Source: Gillisia hiemivivida (GTDB lineage: Bacteria > Bacteroidota > Bacteroidia > Flavobacteriales > Flavobacteriaceae). From it: a DNA stretch of 64,000 nt. Position 1 is the first letter of the stretch; every line of letters starts with the position of its first letter. The DNA lies in assembly GCF_007997295.1 (NCBI RefSeq), contig NZ_VORY01000006.1, positions 124,001-188,000 of the forward strand. Direction: 5' to 3'. This document shows positions 8,628-17,445 of the stretch, piece by piece. The notes beneath the pieces are model-generated. The model ran no database searches. It saw only the letters and a program-made list of their open reading frames with translations, and was not told the DNA's origin. The translations under genes and the position numbers were made by a program.

Positions 8628-9557
8628 ATGCCTAGACAATTACATATTACTAATGGAAATTCCCTTGCAGAAAATATTTTGGAACTGGGTATTAAAGGAG
8701 ATATTGTTAATTGGAGAGAAATGTTATGTGAGGGTCCTACTACCTACGAGTTAGGAACTCCAGAGTATATTAATCTTCGAACCACTTTTTTAAAGCGATA
8801 TTATCAAATTAATCCTGAAGAATACGAAGAGAAATTTTTACAAGAACTTCATAAATTAGATACCATAAAAGATACCGATGAAATAATTCTTTGGTTCGAA
8901 TTCGATCTTTTTTCTCATATTAATATGATCGCCGCAATTAGTAGATTATTAGAAAACAAGGTGGAAGTGCCTGTTTACCTAGTTTGTAGTAAAAAACTTA
9001 AGGGAGAGAAAGAATTTCAGCCACTTTCTCAATTATCGCTGAAGCATTTAAAAAATCACTTTGACCAGAAGATACATTTAGATCCAGATGATCTAGAAAT
9101 GGCAAATTTGATCTGGCAGTATTATAATGAAGAGAATCCTTTGAAATTAAAAGGTATGATCAAGCAAAAATCTAATTTCGAATACCTCTCTAGCTGTATT
9201 AGGACTCATATAGAACGTTTCCCCAGCTCTACAACAGGTTTGAACACTATAGAAACAAATATCCTTAGATTAATTAAACAGAATAATATCTCTAGTTCAA
9301 ATCAGTTACTTGGCTATTCCATTCAATATCAGGGATATTTTGGGTATGGGGAAAGGCAAATCCAAAGATTACTGGATAAATTGAAACAGTTTTACACGCT
9401 TGAAAATGACAGGATTATCTTAACTAAACAAGGTGAAGAGGCATTGATTGGCTCTCGCAATTTTTATCAAGACCTAAAAAACAACGATTCATTTGGTGGA
9501 GTTAAAATGTATGATTTTCTATACGATTCAGAATCACATAATATTTTAAAATTATAG
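8628..9557 (+). CDS. DUF1835 domain protein
   Basis: A 309-residue protein. Its start, LHITNGNSLAENI, followed by IVNWREMLCEGPT, is the signature of DUF1835, a family of unknown function. The C-terminal third contains a winged-helix-like stretch (TNILRLIKQNN ... GYGERQIQRLLDKL), which may be a DNA-binding or regulatory region (inference). It lies 30 nt after the SUI1 gene and one base before the nucleoside phosphorylase start. No signal peptide or membrane segment. Confidence 0.8.
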   Translation: MPRQLHITNGNSLAENILELGIKGDIVNWREMLCEGPTTYELGTPEYINLRTTFLKRYYQINPEEYEEKFLQELHKLDTIKDTDEIILWFEFDLFSHINMIAAISRLLENKVEVPVYLVCSKKLKGEKEFQPLSQLSLKHLKNHFDQKIHLDPDDLEMANLIWQYYNEENPLKLKGMIKQKSNFEYLSSCIRTHIERFPSSTTGLNTIETNILRLIKQNNISSSNQLLGYSIQYQGYFGYGERQIQRLLDKLKQFYTLENDRIILTKQGEEALIGSRNFYQDLKNNDSFGGVKMYDFLYDSESHNILKL

Positions 9558-9558
9558 A

Positions 9559-10431
9559 ATGACTTTAAAACCTTCAGAGTTTATCTTAAATGAAGATGGC
9601 AGCATCTATCACTTAAATTTGTTGCCAAATCAATTAGCTTCAACAGTTATTACGGTGGGGGATCCAGATAGAGTAAGCCATGTTACTAAGTATTTTGACA
9701 CTTTAGAACATAAAGTGCATAAAAGAGAATTTCATACTCAAACTGGAATTTACAAAGGAAAACGTATTAGTGTGGTCTCTACAGGAATTGGAACAGATAA
9801 TATAGATATCGTTTTTAACGAATTAGATGCATTGGTAAACATAGATTTTAAAACCCGAAAAGTTAAAGATAATCTCACCTCTCTTGATATAATTAGAATA
9901 GGAACTTCTGGTTCTATTCAGGCAGATATTCCAATCGATTCATTTCTAGTTTCTGAAACGGCTATAGGATTCGATTCTTTACTTCATTTTTACAAGAACG
10001 AAGATATTCAGGATGTTAAATTCTCTGAGTCTTTACTGGGTCACCTTATTCTACCAAGAGAAAATGGAATTCCCTATGTTATCAATGCAGATAAGACCCT
10101 GCTCTCCTATTTTGAAAAGGATTATTTGAAAGGAATTACAGTCACCAACTGTGGTTTCTATGGTCCACAGGGAAGAGTTTTGAGGTTGCCATTAAGCAAT
10201 CCAAATCTAAATGAAAGAATGGCTAGTTTTAATCATTTAGATAGAAGAATTACTAATCTAGAAATGGAAACTGCAGGAATATATGGCTTATCTAAACTGC
10301 TTGGTCATAGAGCGGTATCTTTAAATGCTATAGTTGCTAATAGAGCAACTGGAGAATTCAGTAAAGATCCAACAGGAACAGTAGAAAAGCTTATTGTTGA
10401 TGCATTGGATAGAATAGCTGCTATCCAGTAA
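9559..10431 (+). CDS. Nucleoside phosphorylase (uridine phosphorylase type)
   Basis: A 290-residue PNP/UDP phosphorylase-family enzyme. The phosphate-binding start TVGDPDRVSHV (about residues 31-41), the ribose/phosphate segment IRIGTSGSIQ, and the nucleoside-binding NLEMETAGIYGL (about residues 233-244) are all present. It cleaves a nucleoside with phosphate to a base and ribose-1-phosphate in salvage. The substrate could be uridine or another nucleoside. It begins one base after the DUF1835 stop, so the pair is co-translated. Confidence 0.88.
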   Translation: MTLKPSEFILNEDGSIYHLNLLPNQLASTVITVGDPDRVSHVTKYFDTLEHKVHKREFHTQTGIYKGKRISVVSTGIGTDNIDIVFNELDALVNIDFKTRKVKDNLTSLDIIRIGTSGSIQADIPIDSFLVSETAIGFDSLLHFYKNEDIQDVKFSESLLGHLILPRENGIPYVINADKTLLSYFEKDYLKGITVTNCGFYGPQGRVLRLPLSNPNLNERMASFNHLDRRITNLEMETAGIYGLSKLLGHRAVSLNAIVANRATGEFSKDPTGTVEKLIVDALDRIAAIQ

Positions 10432-10474
10432 GTTATTTAACAGAACATTAAAGTAGAGAGCATTGGAGTCTTTG

Positions 10475-10482
10475 TATTTTTG
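10475..10482 (+). promoter_or_regulatory. Possible -7 element for ppk1
   Basis: TATTTTTG fits TAnnTTTG, 16 nt before the ppk1 ATG; no -33 partner at normal spacing. Tentative. Confidence 0.3.
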
Positions 10483-10498
10483 TTGAAAAAGATCCCCT

Positions 10499-12541
10499 AT
10501 GCTAGCATCTACAGAATCTCGTTTAAGACATCGTGACCTAAACTGGTTGAGTTTCAACGAACGTGTATTACAGGAAGCTGAAGACGACATAAATCCGCTT
10601 TATGAAAGGCTTAAGTTTCTGGCCATCTTCTCTTCCAATTTAGATGAATACTTTAGAGTCCGGGTATCACAATTACGCCAAATAAAAAGGGTAGAAAAGA
10701 GCATTCGTAAAAAACTTGCGTTGCGCCCTAATAAATTTACAAAGCAAATTTTAGAAGAGGTTAAACTTCAGCAAAATAAATTTGGGGAGATCTTTCATGA
10801 ACAGATTATTCCACAACTTGCTGAAAACGGAATTTTTCTTATCAAATCTGAAGACTTCAATCAGACTCAACATACTTATGCCAAAAAATATTACGAAGAA
10901 AAGGTTGCTGAATATTTAAAGCCTGAGATTGTTGACCTTACTAAGGAATCTGAAATATTTCTTACTAATAATGTCCTGTATTTTGTTGTTACTTTTAAAA
11001 ATGAGAACAAACTGGGTATTGTAAATATCCCTGCAGAAGAATGTGGGCGTTTTGTACAATTTAATAACAATACGATCACTTTTCTGGACGATGTTATACG
11101 AAATATGATTCCAGAAATTTTTTCAAAAGAATCTGTTTCCGGGATCTTTGAAATTAAGATGTCTCGAGATGCAGAACTCTACATTGAAGATGAATTTGAG
11201 GGAGTTTTAGCTGAAAAAATTTATGAGTCTTTGGCTCAACGTACAGATGGACAAGCTACTCGTTTACTATATGATTCAGATATAGATAAGGATATCCATA
11301 AGAAATTGCGAAAACTCCTGAATCTTGGAAAGATAGATATGATGCCAGGAGGAAGATATCATAATTTTAGTGATTTCTTTTCATTCCCAGATCCATCCAA
11401 TAACCCAAGCTTACATTTCGAGGAGCTTTCTCCCCTTAAGCATAAAGCTTTGGGGAATACTGAGGATTATTTTGAGCTTATAGCCAAGAAAGATCAGTCT
11501 TTGCATTTCCCATTTATGCCTTTTAATTATGTAGAGAAATTTTTGGAGCAAGCCGCATCAGATCCAGATGTAGAAGCAATCAAAATATCATTATATAGAG
11601 TAGCAGATGAATCTCAGTTGACTTCCAGCCTTATTAAGGCTATAGAAAATGGCATCAAAGTAACCATATTCGTAGAAGCCAAAGCTAGGTTTGATGAAGC
11701 TAACAATATAGTTTGGGGTAGAAAATTTGAAGAAAAAGGAGCTAAAGTTATCTATAGTTATCCAAAGATAAAAGTACATTCCAAAATCATGTTGGTAAAA
11801 CGACGTGAAAATGGAAAATCGAAAAGATATGCCTATATAGGAACTGGAAATTTTAATAGTAAAACTTCTAAGATCTACTGTGACCACGCAATCTTTACCG
11901 CAGATAGAAGAGTAACCAAAGAGTTAGATCGTATATTTAAGGTGTTAGATGGAAAATTGATCGTTCCCAGAGAAAAACACTTATTTATTTCTCCATTCTC
12001 TACCCGTAGAAATTTTACTAAGCTGGTTTTGAATGAAATTCAATTTGCACTGGAAGGGAAAAAGGCTTCTATAGTTGCAAAAATGAATAGTTTGGAAGAT
12101 GAAGAAATGATAGAACTTTTATATAAAGCAAGTAATGCGGGAGTAAAAATACGCTTGCTTATTCGTGGATTTACAAGTCTTATTCCTGGAGTTAAAGGGA
12201 TGAGTGAAAATATTTATATCACTAGTATTATAGATCGGTTTTTGGAACATGGAAGAATCTATCTTTTTGAAAATGATGGGGACGAGCAGATCTTTTTTGG
12301 AAGTGCAGACTGGATGAGTAGAAACCTAGACAGAAGGATAGAGGTGATAACACCTATTCTTGATGAAGATATTGCGCAGGAATTCAAAGATATTTTAAAA
12401 ATACAGTTGAGTGACAATGTAAAGGCGCGGATTCAGGATGAAGAAGAATCTAATGCGTATGTTGAAAAGAAAACTGGTGAAAAAGCTATTCGTTCTCAGT
12501 ATGAGATCTATCAATATTTAAAAGAAAAACACAGTATATAA
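10499..12541 (+). CDS. ppk1: Polyphosphate kinase 1
   Basis: A 680-residue protein with the full PPK1 layout. The N-terminal domain starts RHRDLNWLSFNERVLQEA, the middle domain includes NYVEKFLEQAASDPDVEAIK, and the phospholipase-D-like catalytic half carries the phosphorylated histidine His427 in KIKVHSKIML and the second conserved histidine in FLEHGRIYLF. It makes and degrades long-chain inorganic polyphosphate from ATP in the cytoplasm. Its TAA shares a base with the ATG of the next gene (TAATG), so the binding-protein-like product is co-translated. No exopolyphosphatase is adjacent. Confidence 0.96.
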   Translation: MLASTESRLRHRDLNWLSFNERVLQEAEDDINPLYERLKFLAIFSSNLDEYFRVRVSQLRQIKRVEKSIRKKLALRPNKFTKQILEEVKLQQNKFGEIFHEQIIPQLAENGIFLIKSEDFNQTQHTYAKKYYEEKVAEYLKPEIVDLTKESEIFLTNNVLYFVVTFKNENKLGIVNIPAEECGRFVQFNNNTITFLDDVIRNMIPEIFSKESVSGIFEIKMSRDAELYIEDEFEGVLAEKIYESLAQRTDGQATRLLYDSDIDKDIHKKLRKLLNLGKIDMMPGGRYHNFSDFFSFPDPSNNPSLHFEELSPLKHKALGNTEDYFELIAKKDQSLHFPFMPFNYVEKFLEQAASDPDVEAIKISLYRVADESQLTSSLIKAIENGIKVTIFVEAKARFDEANNIVWGRKFEEKGAKVIYSYPKIKVHSKIMLVKRRENGKSKRYAYIGTGNFNSKTSKIYCDHAIFTADRRVTKELDRIFKVLDGKLIVPREKHLFISPFSTRRNFTKLVLNEIQFALEGKKASIVAKMNSLEDEEMIELLYKASNAGVKIRLLIRGFTSLIPGVKGMSENIYITSIIDRFLEHGRIYLFENDGDEQIFFGSADWMSRNLDRRIEVITPILDEDIAQEFKDILKIQLSDNVKARIQDEEESNAYVEKKTGEKAIRSQYEIYQYLKEKHSI

Positions 12542-13392
12542 TGAGAACACTTAGAGTTGGTGGAGTTCCAGAACATTTCAACCTTCCTTGGCATCTCGCT
12601 ATAGAAGATGGAGATTTTGAATATGATCATTTAAATATTGAGTGGCATAGTTACCCCGGGGGAACTGGCGCAATGAATGCTGCTTTGAGAAATAAACAAA
12701 TAGATGTAGCCATTATTTTAACTGAAGGGATCATTAAAGATATCATTGCCGGGAATCCTTCTAAAATAGTTCAAACATATGTGCATTCTCCTTTGATCTG
12801 GGGAATACATGTTGATGCTAATTCTCCTTATAAATCTGTAGAGGATCTTAAAAATACAAAAGCAGCAATTTCCAGAATGGGCTCAGGCTCTCATCTTATG
12901 GCATATATAAATGCTGAAAAGCTTCAATGGGATACGAAATCTTTAGATTTTGAAATTGTTGGTGATATTAATGGAGCTGTAAAAGCACTTTCAGAAGATA
13001 AAGCTCAATATTTTATGTGGGAACGATTTACTACTAAACCTTTAGTAGATAAAGGAATCTTTAGAAGTGTTGGGGAATGCCCTACTCCATGGCCTTGTTT
13101 TGTAATTGCAGTTAGAGAAGATGTTTTAGAAAATCAAAAGGATGCGGTTAGAGAAATGCTGAAGGTGATAAATACAAAAACGATCAGCTTTAAAGAGATT
13201 CCTGAAATTGAATCCTTGCTTGCTAGAAGATACGATCAAAAGCTTGAAGATATTAAAGAGTGGTTAGATATTACTTCTTGGAGTGAGTCTCCGCTGACAT
13301 CAGAAGAAATAGAAAAAGTTCAAACTCATTTATTAAGTTTGAATTTAATTCCTGAAAAACTCGCTGCTTCCAAATTAATTTATAATTTGTAG
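12541..13392 (+). CDS. Periplasmic-binding-protein-like protein without signal peptide
   Basis: A 283-residue protein with the NMT1/THI5 or SsuA-like type 2 binding fold: TLRVGGVPEHFNLPWHLA, a GGTGAMNAAL ligand loop, KQIDVAIILTEG, and VEDLKNTKAAIS. Such proteins normally capture a solute in the periplasm, but this one starts directly with MRTLRVGG and has neither signal peptide nor lipobox, so it should be cytoplasmic. There is no ABC permease or ATPase nearby. Its start overlaps the ppk1 stop, so it may be a sensor or biosynthetic enzyme tied to polyphosphate metabolism (inference). Confidence 0.75.
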   Translation: MRTLRVGGVPEHFNLPWHLAIEDGDFEYDHLNIEWHSYPGGTGAMNAALRNKQIDVAIILTEGIIKDIIAGNPSKIVQTYVHSPLIWGIHVDANSPYKSVEDLKNTKAAISRMGSGSHLMAYINAEKLQWDTKSLDFEIVGDINGAVKALSEDKAQYFMWERFTTKPLVDKGIFRSVGECPTPWPCFVIAVREDVLENQKDAVREMLKVINTKTISFKEIPEIESLLARRYDQKLEDIKEWLDITSWSESPLTSEEIEKVQTHLLSLNLIPEKLAASKLIYNL

Positions 13393-13426
13393 TCTTTTTA
13401 AAAATCATTTCAATTCTAAAAACTAC

Positions 13427-14023
13427 ATGAAAAATAAATTAATTCTCCCCCTGTTTTTATTTGCTTCATTTTTAACTTTCTCGCAAGAAAAAGCTACTAC
13501 AACAGAAACCAATTCTTCAGAAGAAGTATTCAAACGCGACATAGTAAAAAATGAATTAAGTATTGGTACGCTAAATCTGGTAGCTTTTGGAGCTTTGGAT
13601 ATTGCCTATGAACGTATTATTACCCAAAATTCTAGCTGGGCAATTGAAGGTTTTATACTTGCACTAGATAGAGATAATGAAGATATTGGTGATGCTTTTA
13701 ATAAAGATGTTTCTTTAACTGGGAAGTATAAATATTTCTTTGGAGATAGGACTGCTTGGGGGTTTTACGTAAATGGGTTAGCAATGGTATCTTCTGGAAA
13801 ATATTCTGAGTATAATGATGCCTTCGTTGATGGTATCTACTACTCGAATCGTGAAGAAAAGGATTATACCGATCTTGCTTTAGGCTTCGGTTTAGGTGGA
13901 AAGTTTGTTTCTAAACAAGGATTCTTTTTGGATTTAAGTACTGGTATTGGCAGAAATTTATTTAGCGATGACTCCCCTGTAGTTGTGGGCCAGTTTAATG
14001 TAAATCTCGGGTTTAGATTCTAA
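13427..14023 (+). CDS. Predicted outer-membrane beta-barrel protein (DUF3575-like)
   Basis: A 198-residue protein with a clear signal peptide (MKNKLILPLFLFASFLTFSQ). The mature region has alternating hydrophobic/polar strands (SIGTLNLVAFGALDIAYERI, WGFYVNGLAMV) and ends in a C-terminal phenylalanine (NVNLGFRF), the usual outer-membrane insertion signal. The pattern resembles small DUF3575-type barrels. It is convergent with ung; only one base separates the two stop codons. Function unknown. Confidence 0.7.
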   Translation: MKNKLILPLFLFASFLTFSQEKATTTETNSSEEVFKRDIVKNELSIGTLNLVAFGALDIAYERIITQNSSWAIEGFILALDRDNEDIGDAFNKDVSLTGKYKYFFGDRTAWGFYVNGLAMVSSGKYSEYNDAFVDGIYYSNREEKDYTDLALGFGLGGKFVSKQGFFLDLSTGIGRNLFSDDSPVVVGQFNVNLGFRF

Positions 14024-14024
14024 A

Positions 14025-14693
14025 CTACCATTGTATTGGGGGTTTTCCATTTTTAATTAGATACTTATTGGTTTGGGTAAAATGTTTGTTCCCAAACCAA
14101 TATCCTCTGTTTGCACTTAATGGAGAAGGATGCCCACTAGTTAAAACCAAATGTTTTGAAGTGTCTATCTTTCTTCCTTTCTTTTTTGCATAACCACCCC
14201 AAAGCAAAAAAACAAGATTTTCTTTTCCTTCAGATAGAACTTTGATCACTGCGTCGGTAAATGTTTCCCAACCTTTATTTTGATGAGATCCTGCATCGCC
14301 ACCCCTAACAGTTAATACCGCATTCAGTAATAAAACTCCTTGATTCGCCCATTTTTCAAGATCACCATTATCTATATTATAGGATTCCCCAAGATCAGAT
14401 TCCAACTCCTTAAAAATATTCTTTAATGATGGCGGATTGGCAATTCCATTATTTACTGAAAAACACAATCCGTTTGCCTGGCCAACTCCATGATATGGGT
14501 CCTGCCCTATTATAACCACCTTAACATTATCTAAAGTTGTTTTGTTGAATGCTTCAAAAATATGATCCTGTTTTGGGTAACAGCTGTTGTTTTTATATTC
14601 TTCAGAAACAAAATCTATCAAACCTTGAAAATAAGGTTTATCAAATTCATCATTTAGTGTCTTTTTCCAACTGGTATGGATAGTGAGCTTCAT
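14025..14693 (-). CDS. ung: Uracil-DNA glycosylase
   Basis: A 222-residue family-1 UDG. The catalytic water-activating loop GQDPYHG, the uracil-binding GLCFSV, and the minor-groove loop HPSPLSA are all intact. It removes uracil from DNA to start base-excision repair. It faces the upstream barrel gene with a 1-nt gap between stops and no terminator, so transcripts of the two must overlap. Identification is secure. Confidence 0.97.
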   Translation of the reverse strand: MKLTIHTSWKKTLNDEFDKPYFQGLIDFVSEEYKNNSCYPKQDHIFEAFNKTTLDNVKVVIIGQDPYHGVGQANGLCFSVNNGIANPPSLKNIFKELESDLGESYNIDNGDLEKWANQGVLLLNAVLTVRGGDAGSHQNKGWETFTDAVIKVLSEGKENLVFLLWGGYAKKKGRKIDTSKHLVLTSGHPSPLSANRGYWFGNKHFTQTNKYLIKNGKPPIQW

Positions 14694-14704
14694 TATAATT
14701 TAAG

Positions 14705-14712
14705 TAAATTTG
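14705..14712 (+). promoter_or_regulatory. Possible -7 element for mutS2
   Basis: TAAATTTG matches TAnnTTTG, 28 nt before the mutS2 ATG in the divergent ung/mutS2 gap. The -33 partner is not evident. Confidence 0.45.
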
Positions 14713-14740
14713 TATAACCCAAAATTAGGGAAAAATTACT

Positions 14741-16930
14741 ATGATAAAAATCGCATCGAAAAGTCTTCAGGATCTGGAATTCCCCGCTGTTAGAAAACAA
14801 ATAAGTGAGTTGTGTACCACTCAAATGGGAATAGAAAAGGCTTTAGAAATTGTTCCATATTCTTCTTACAACGACACTATTTTTGGTCTCCAGCAGACCA
14901 ATGAATATGTGAGTTCTTATATGCAGGATAGCAAAATTCCTAATCATGGTTTTGATGCTGTTCACAAAGAAATCAAGCTCTTAGGTATAGAAAATGCTGT
15001 TTTAGAAATTGGAGGTTTCAGGAAGATTTCCAGCCTTTCACAAACTGTAAATGACCAATTACGATTCTTCAATAAATTCAAGGAACTTTACCCAAGCTTA
15101 TATAAAACTACAGAAGAGGTAGAATACACTAAGGTACTTATAGAGAGAATAGATGAGATAATAGATAGATTTGGTGATGTAAAAGACAATGCTTCCCCCC
15201 TGCTGCTAAATACCCGAAGAGCAATGAATTTGGTAAAGGGCCAGATAAATTCGAGTTTTACCAATGCGCTTTCAAAATATAGCGGGTATGGCTATTTAGA
15301 TGAAATAAAAGAAAGCGTTGTAGATAATATTAGGGTATTAGCAGTTTCGGCTATGCACCGTAAGAAAGTGAAAGGCGGAATTTTGGGTAACTCCAAAACC
15401 GGTAGTATAGTTTACATTCAGCCCGAAGCCACTTTAAATCATACCAGAGAATTGAATAATCTTGAATATGAAGAAAAGGAAGAGATTGATAGGATCTTAA
15501 AAGAGCTTACGGGATTCTTGGTTCCCTATATTGAGCTATTAAAGGAATATCAGGAACTTCTAAGCGAGATAGACGTAATCGCTGCTAAGGCGAAGTACGC
15601 ACGTTTAATCAATGGCCTATTACCAAAGATAACAAAGGATCGGGAACTTTTTATAAAAGATGCCTATCACCCTTTGCTTTACAGGAATAATCTTAAATCT
15701 GGACAAAAGACCTATCCTCAGAACATTGAACTTTCCAAAGAAGAACGAATTATTGTTATTTCTGGTCCCAATGCCGGAGGTAAAAGTATTACTCTCAAGA
15801 CGGTTGGCTTGTTGCAAATAATGCTACAAAGTGGAATTTTAATTCCGGTTCATGAATATAGCAGGGTTTGTCTTTTCGATAAAATACTAACTGATATTGG
15901 AGATAATCAATCTATAGAAAATCATTTAAGCACCTACAGTTATCGCTTAAAGAACATGAATTATTTTCTAAAGAAATGTGATGAAAAAACCTTGTTTCTT
16001 ATAGATGAATTTGGAACCGGAAGTGATCCAGAATTAGGTGGTGCTTTAGCTGAAACCTTTTTGGAAGTATTCTATGAACGGGAATCTTTTGGGATCTTAA
16101 CAACTCACTATACCAATTTAAAGATGTTGGCTAATGAATTGCCATATATGAGCAACGCCAATATGATGTTTGATTCCAGAACTTTAGAACCTCTATTCAA
16201 GTTGCATCTTGGAGAAGCAGGAAGTTCTTTTACTTTTGAAGTGGCTCAAAAAAACGGGATTCCGTATAGCTTGATAAACCGTTCAAAAAAGAAGGTAGAA
16301 CGTGGAAAAATTAGATTTGATAAGAGCATTGCAGATCTCCAACGGGAACGCAGCAAGCTTCAAAAAACGACCGACTCCTTAAAAAGTAAAGAGCTGAAAG
16401 CCGCCCAGCAAAAAGAGAAGCTAGAGGAAACAAATTCTAAGATTCAGCAGAAATTGGAAAGCTATCAGGAACTGTATGATAGCAATCAGCGCTTGATATA
16501 TCTAGGGCAGAAGATCAATGATCTAAGCGAGAAATACTTCAGCAATAAAAAGAAGAAAGATCTTATTGGTGAATTCTTGAAAATTGTTGAGATCGAGAAT
16601 TCGAAACGCATAAAAGCAACTCCTAAAGAAATAAAGGTCAAAAAAATTAAGGAGAATAAAGTGCTCCAAGAAGCCGAGAAAACGGTTGAAGTTATTAGGG
16701 AACGCAAAAAAGAAGAAAAGAAAACAGAAGCCATTCAGCAGAAAAAAGAAGCGAATAAGCCGAAAGTATCCTTAAATATTGGAGACAGAGTGCGAATGCA
16801 AGATGGTCGTGCGGTTGGTTCTATAGATAAAATTGAAAAAGGAAAAGCAATAGTGAATTATGGTATGTTTACAACCAATGTAGATCTAGGCGAATTAGAG
16901 TTAGTGCAACCGGCAAAAAAGAAGAAATAA
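14741..16930 (+). CDS. mutS2: MutS2-type ATPase lacking the Smr domain
   Basis: A 729-residue MutS2 homologue. The ABC-type ATPase has Walker A GPNAGGKS at about residues 342-349, Walker B region FLIDEFGTGSDPELGGALAE, and the THYTNLK switch histidine. A long charged coiled coil follows, then a small KOW-like barrel at the C terminus (IGDRVRMQDGRAVGSIDKI). The protein stops in a PAKKKK tail with no Smr nuclease domain, unlike the roughly 780-residue Bacillus type. It probably acts on branched DNA or collided ribosomes; nuclease activity of the Smr kind would have to come from elsewhere. Confidence 0.92.
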   Translation: MIKIASKSLQDLEFPAVRKQISELCTTQMGIEKALEIVPYSSYNDTIFGLQQTNEYVSSYMQDSKIPNHGFDAVHKEIKLLGIENAVLEIGGFRKISSLSQTVNDQLRFFNKFKELYPSLYKTTEEVEYTKVLIERIDEIIDRFGDVKDNASPLLLNTRRAMNLVKGQINSSFTNALSKYSGYGYLDEIKESVVDNIRVLAVSAMHRKKVKGGILGNSKTGSIVYIQPEATLNHTRELNNLEYEEKEEIDRILKELTGFLVPYIELLKEYQELLSEIDVIAAKAKYARLINGLLPKITKDRELFIKDAYHPLLYRNNLKSGQKTYPQNIELSKEERIIVISGPNAGGKSITLKTVGLLQIMLQSGILIPVHEYSRVCLFDKILTDIGDNQSIENHLSTYSYRLKNMNYFLKKCDEKTLFLIDEFGTGSDPELGGALAETFLEVFYERESFGILTTHYTNLKMLANELPYMSNANMMFDSRTLEPLFKLHLGEAGSSFTFEVAQKNGIPYSLINRSKKKVERGKIRFDKSIADLQRERSKLQKTTDSLKSKELKAAQQKEKLEETNSKIQQKLESYQELYDSNQRLIYLGQKINDLSEKYFSNKKKKDLIGEFLKIVEIENSKRIKATPKEIKVKKIKENKVLQEAEKTVEVIRERKKEEKKTEAIQQKKEANKPKVSLNIGDRVRMQDGRAVGSIDKIEKGKAIVNYGMFTTNVDLGELELVQPAKKKK

Positions 16931-16931
16931 A

Positions 16932-17360
16932 ATGGAAGCTGTATTACCAGAAAATAAGAAAATCATCCTTTTTGATGGTGTTTGCAATCTTTGTAACAAC
17001 GCCATAAATTTTATTATTGAACATGATAAGAAAGATGTTTTTAGGTTTGCTTCATTACAGAGCGATCTAGGCCGAAAACTGGTAATGGAAAGAGGAATAG
17101 ACCCTGAAATTCTGGATAGTATAATTCTAATTGAACCAGGTGTTGTTTATTACGAAAAATCTACTGCTGCACTAAAAATAGCGAAGGAGCTTTCTGGGGG
17201 TTATTCCCTTATGAAACACTTCCTATTTCTCCCAAACTCAATTAGGGATGGAGTTTACAATCTTGTAGCAACCAATCGCTATAAATGGTTTGGTAAAAAA
17301 GAATCTTGTATGATCCCTACAACAGAATTAAAAGCGAAGTTTTTAGATTCAACTACCTAA
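16932..17360 (+). CDS. DCC-family thiol-disulfide oxidoreductase-like protein
   Basis: A 142-residue protein with the defining DxxCxxC motif (DGVCNLC, Cys18 and Cys21) after a beta strand (KIILFDGVCNLC), and the RFASLQSDLGRKL segment of the DCC (DUF393) family. It is presumed to have a thioredoxin-like fold. The start lies one base past the mutS2 stop, so the two are co-transcribed. The physiological partner is unknown. Confidence 0.88.
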   Translation: MEAVLPENKKIILFDGVCNLCNNAINFIIEHDKKDVFRFASLQSDLGRKLVMERGIDPEILDSIILIEPGVVYYEKSTAALKIAKELSGGYSLMKHFLFLPNSIRDGVYNLVATNRYKWFGKKESCMIPTTELKAKFLDSTT

Positions 17361-17421
17361 TAAGAATTCATGAGGTAGAGTTTTATTTTTAAGTTTTGAA
17401 TTTGAAAAAAATTTCTAAGGA

Positions 17422-17445
17422 ATTAAATCCTCAATGAAGGATTAA
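17422..17445 (-). terminator. Hairpin at the symporter stop codon (copy 1 of a repeated 3'-end element)
   Basis: The minus strand reads TTAATCCTTCATTGAGGATT then TTAATT across the gene's own TAA. AATCCT (17426-17431) pairs with AGGATT (17438-17443), and a T-rich stretch follows. A nearly identical block occurs at the end of pfkA (36,451-36,475), and a third variant is at 62,612-62,632. Confidence 0.55.

Noticed and set aside
11591-11887. Minus-strand reading frame inside ppk1.
   Set aside because: Covers the conserved catalytic-histidine region of ppk1 in antisense; no evidence of coding.
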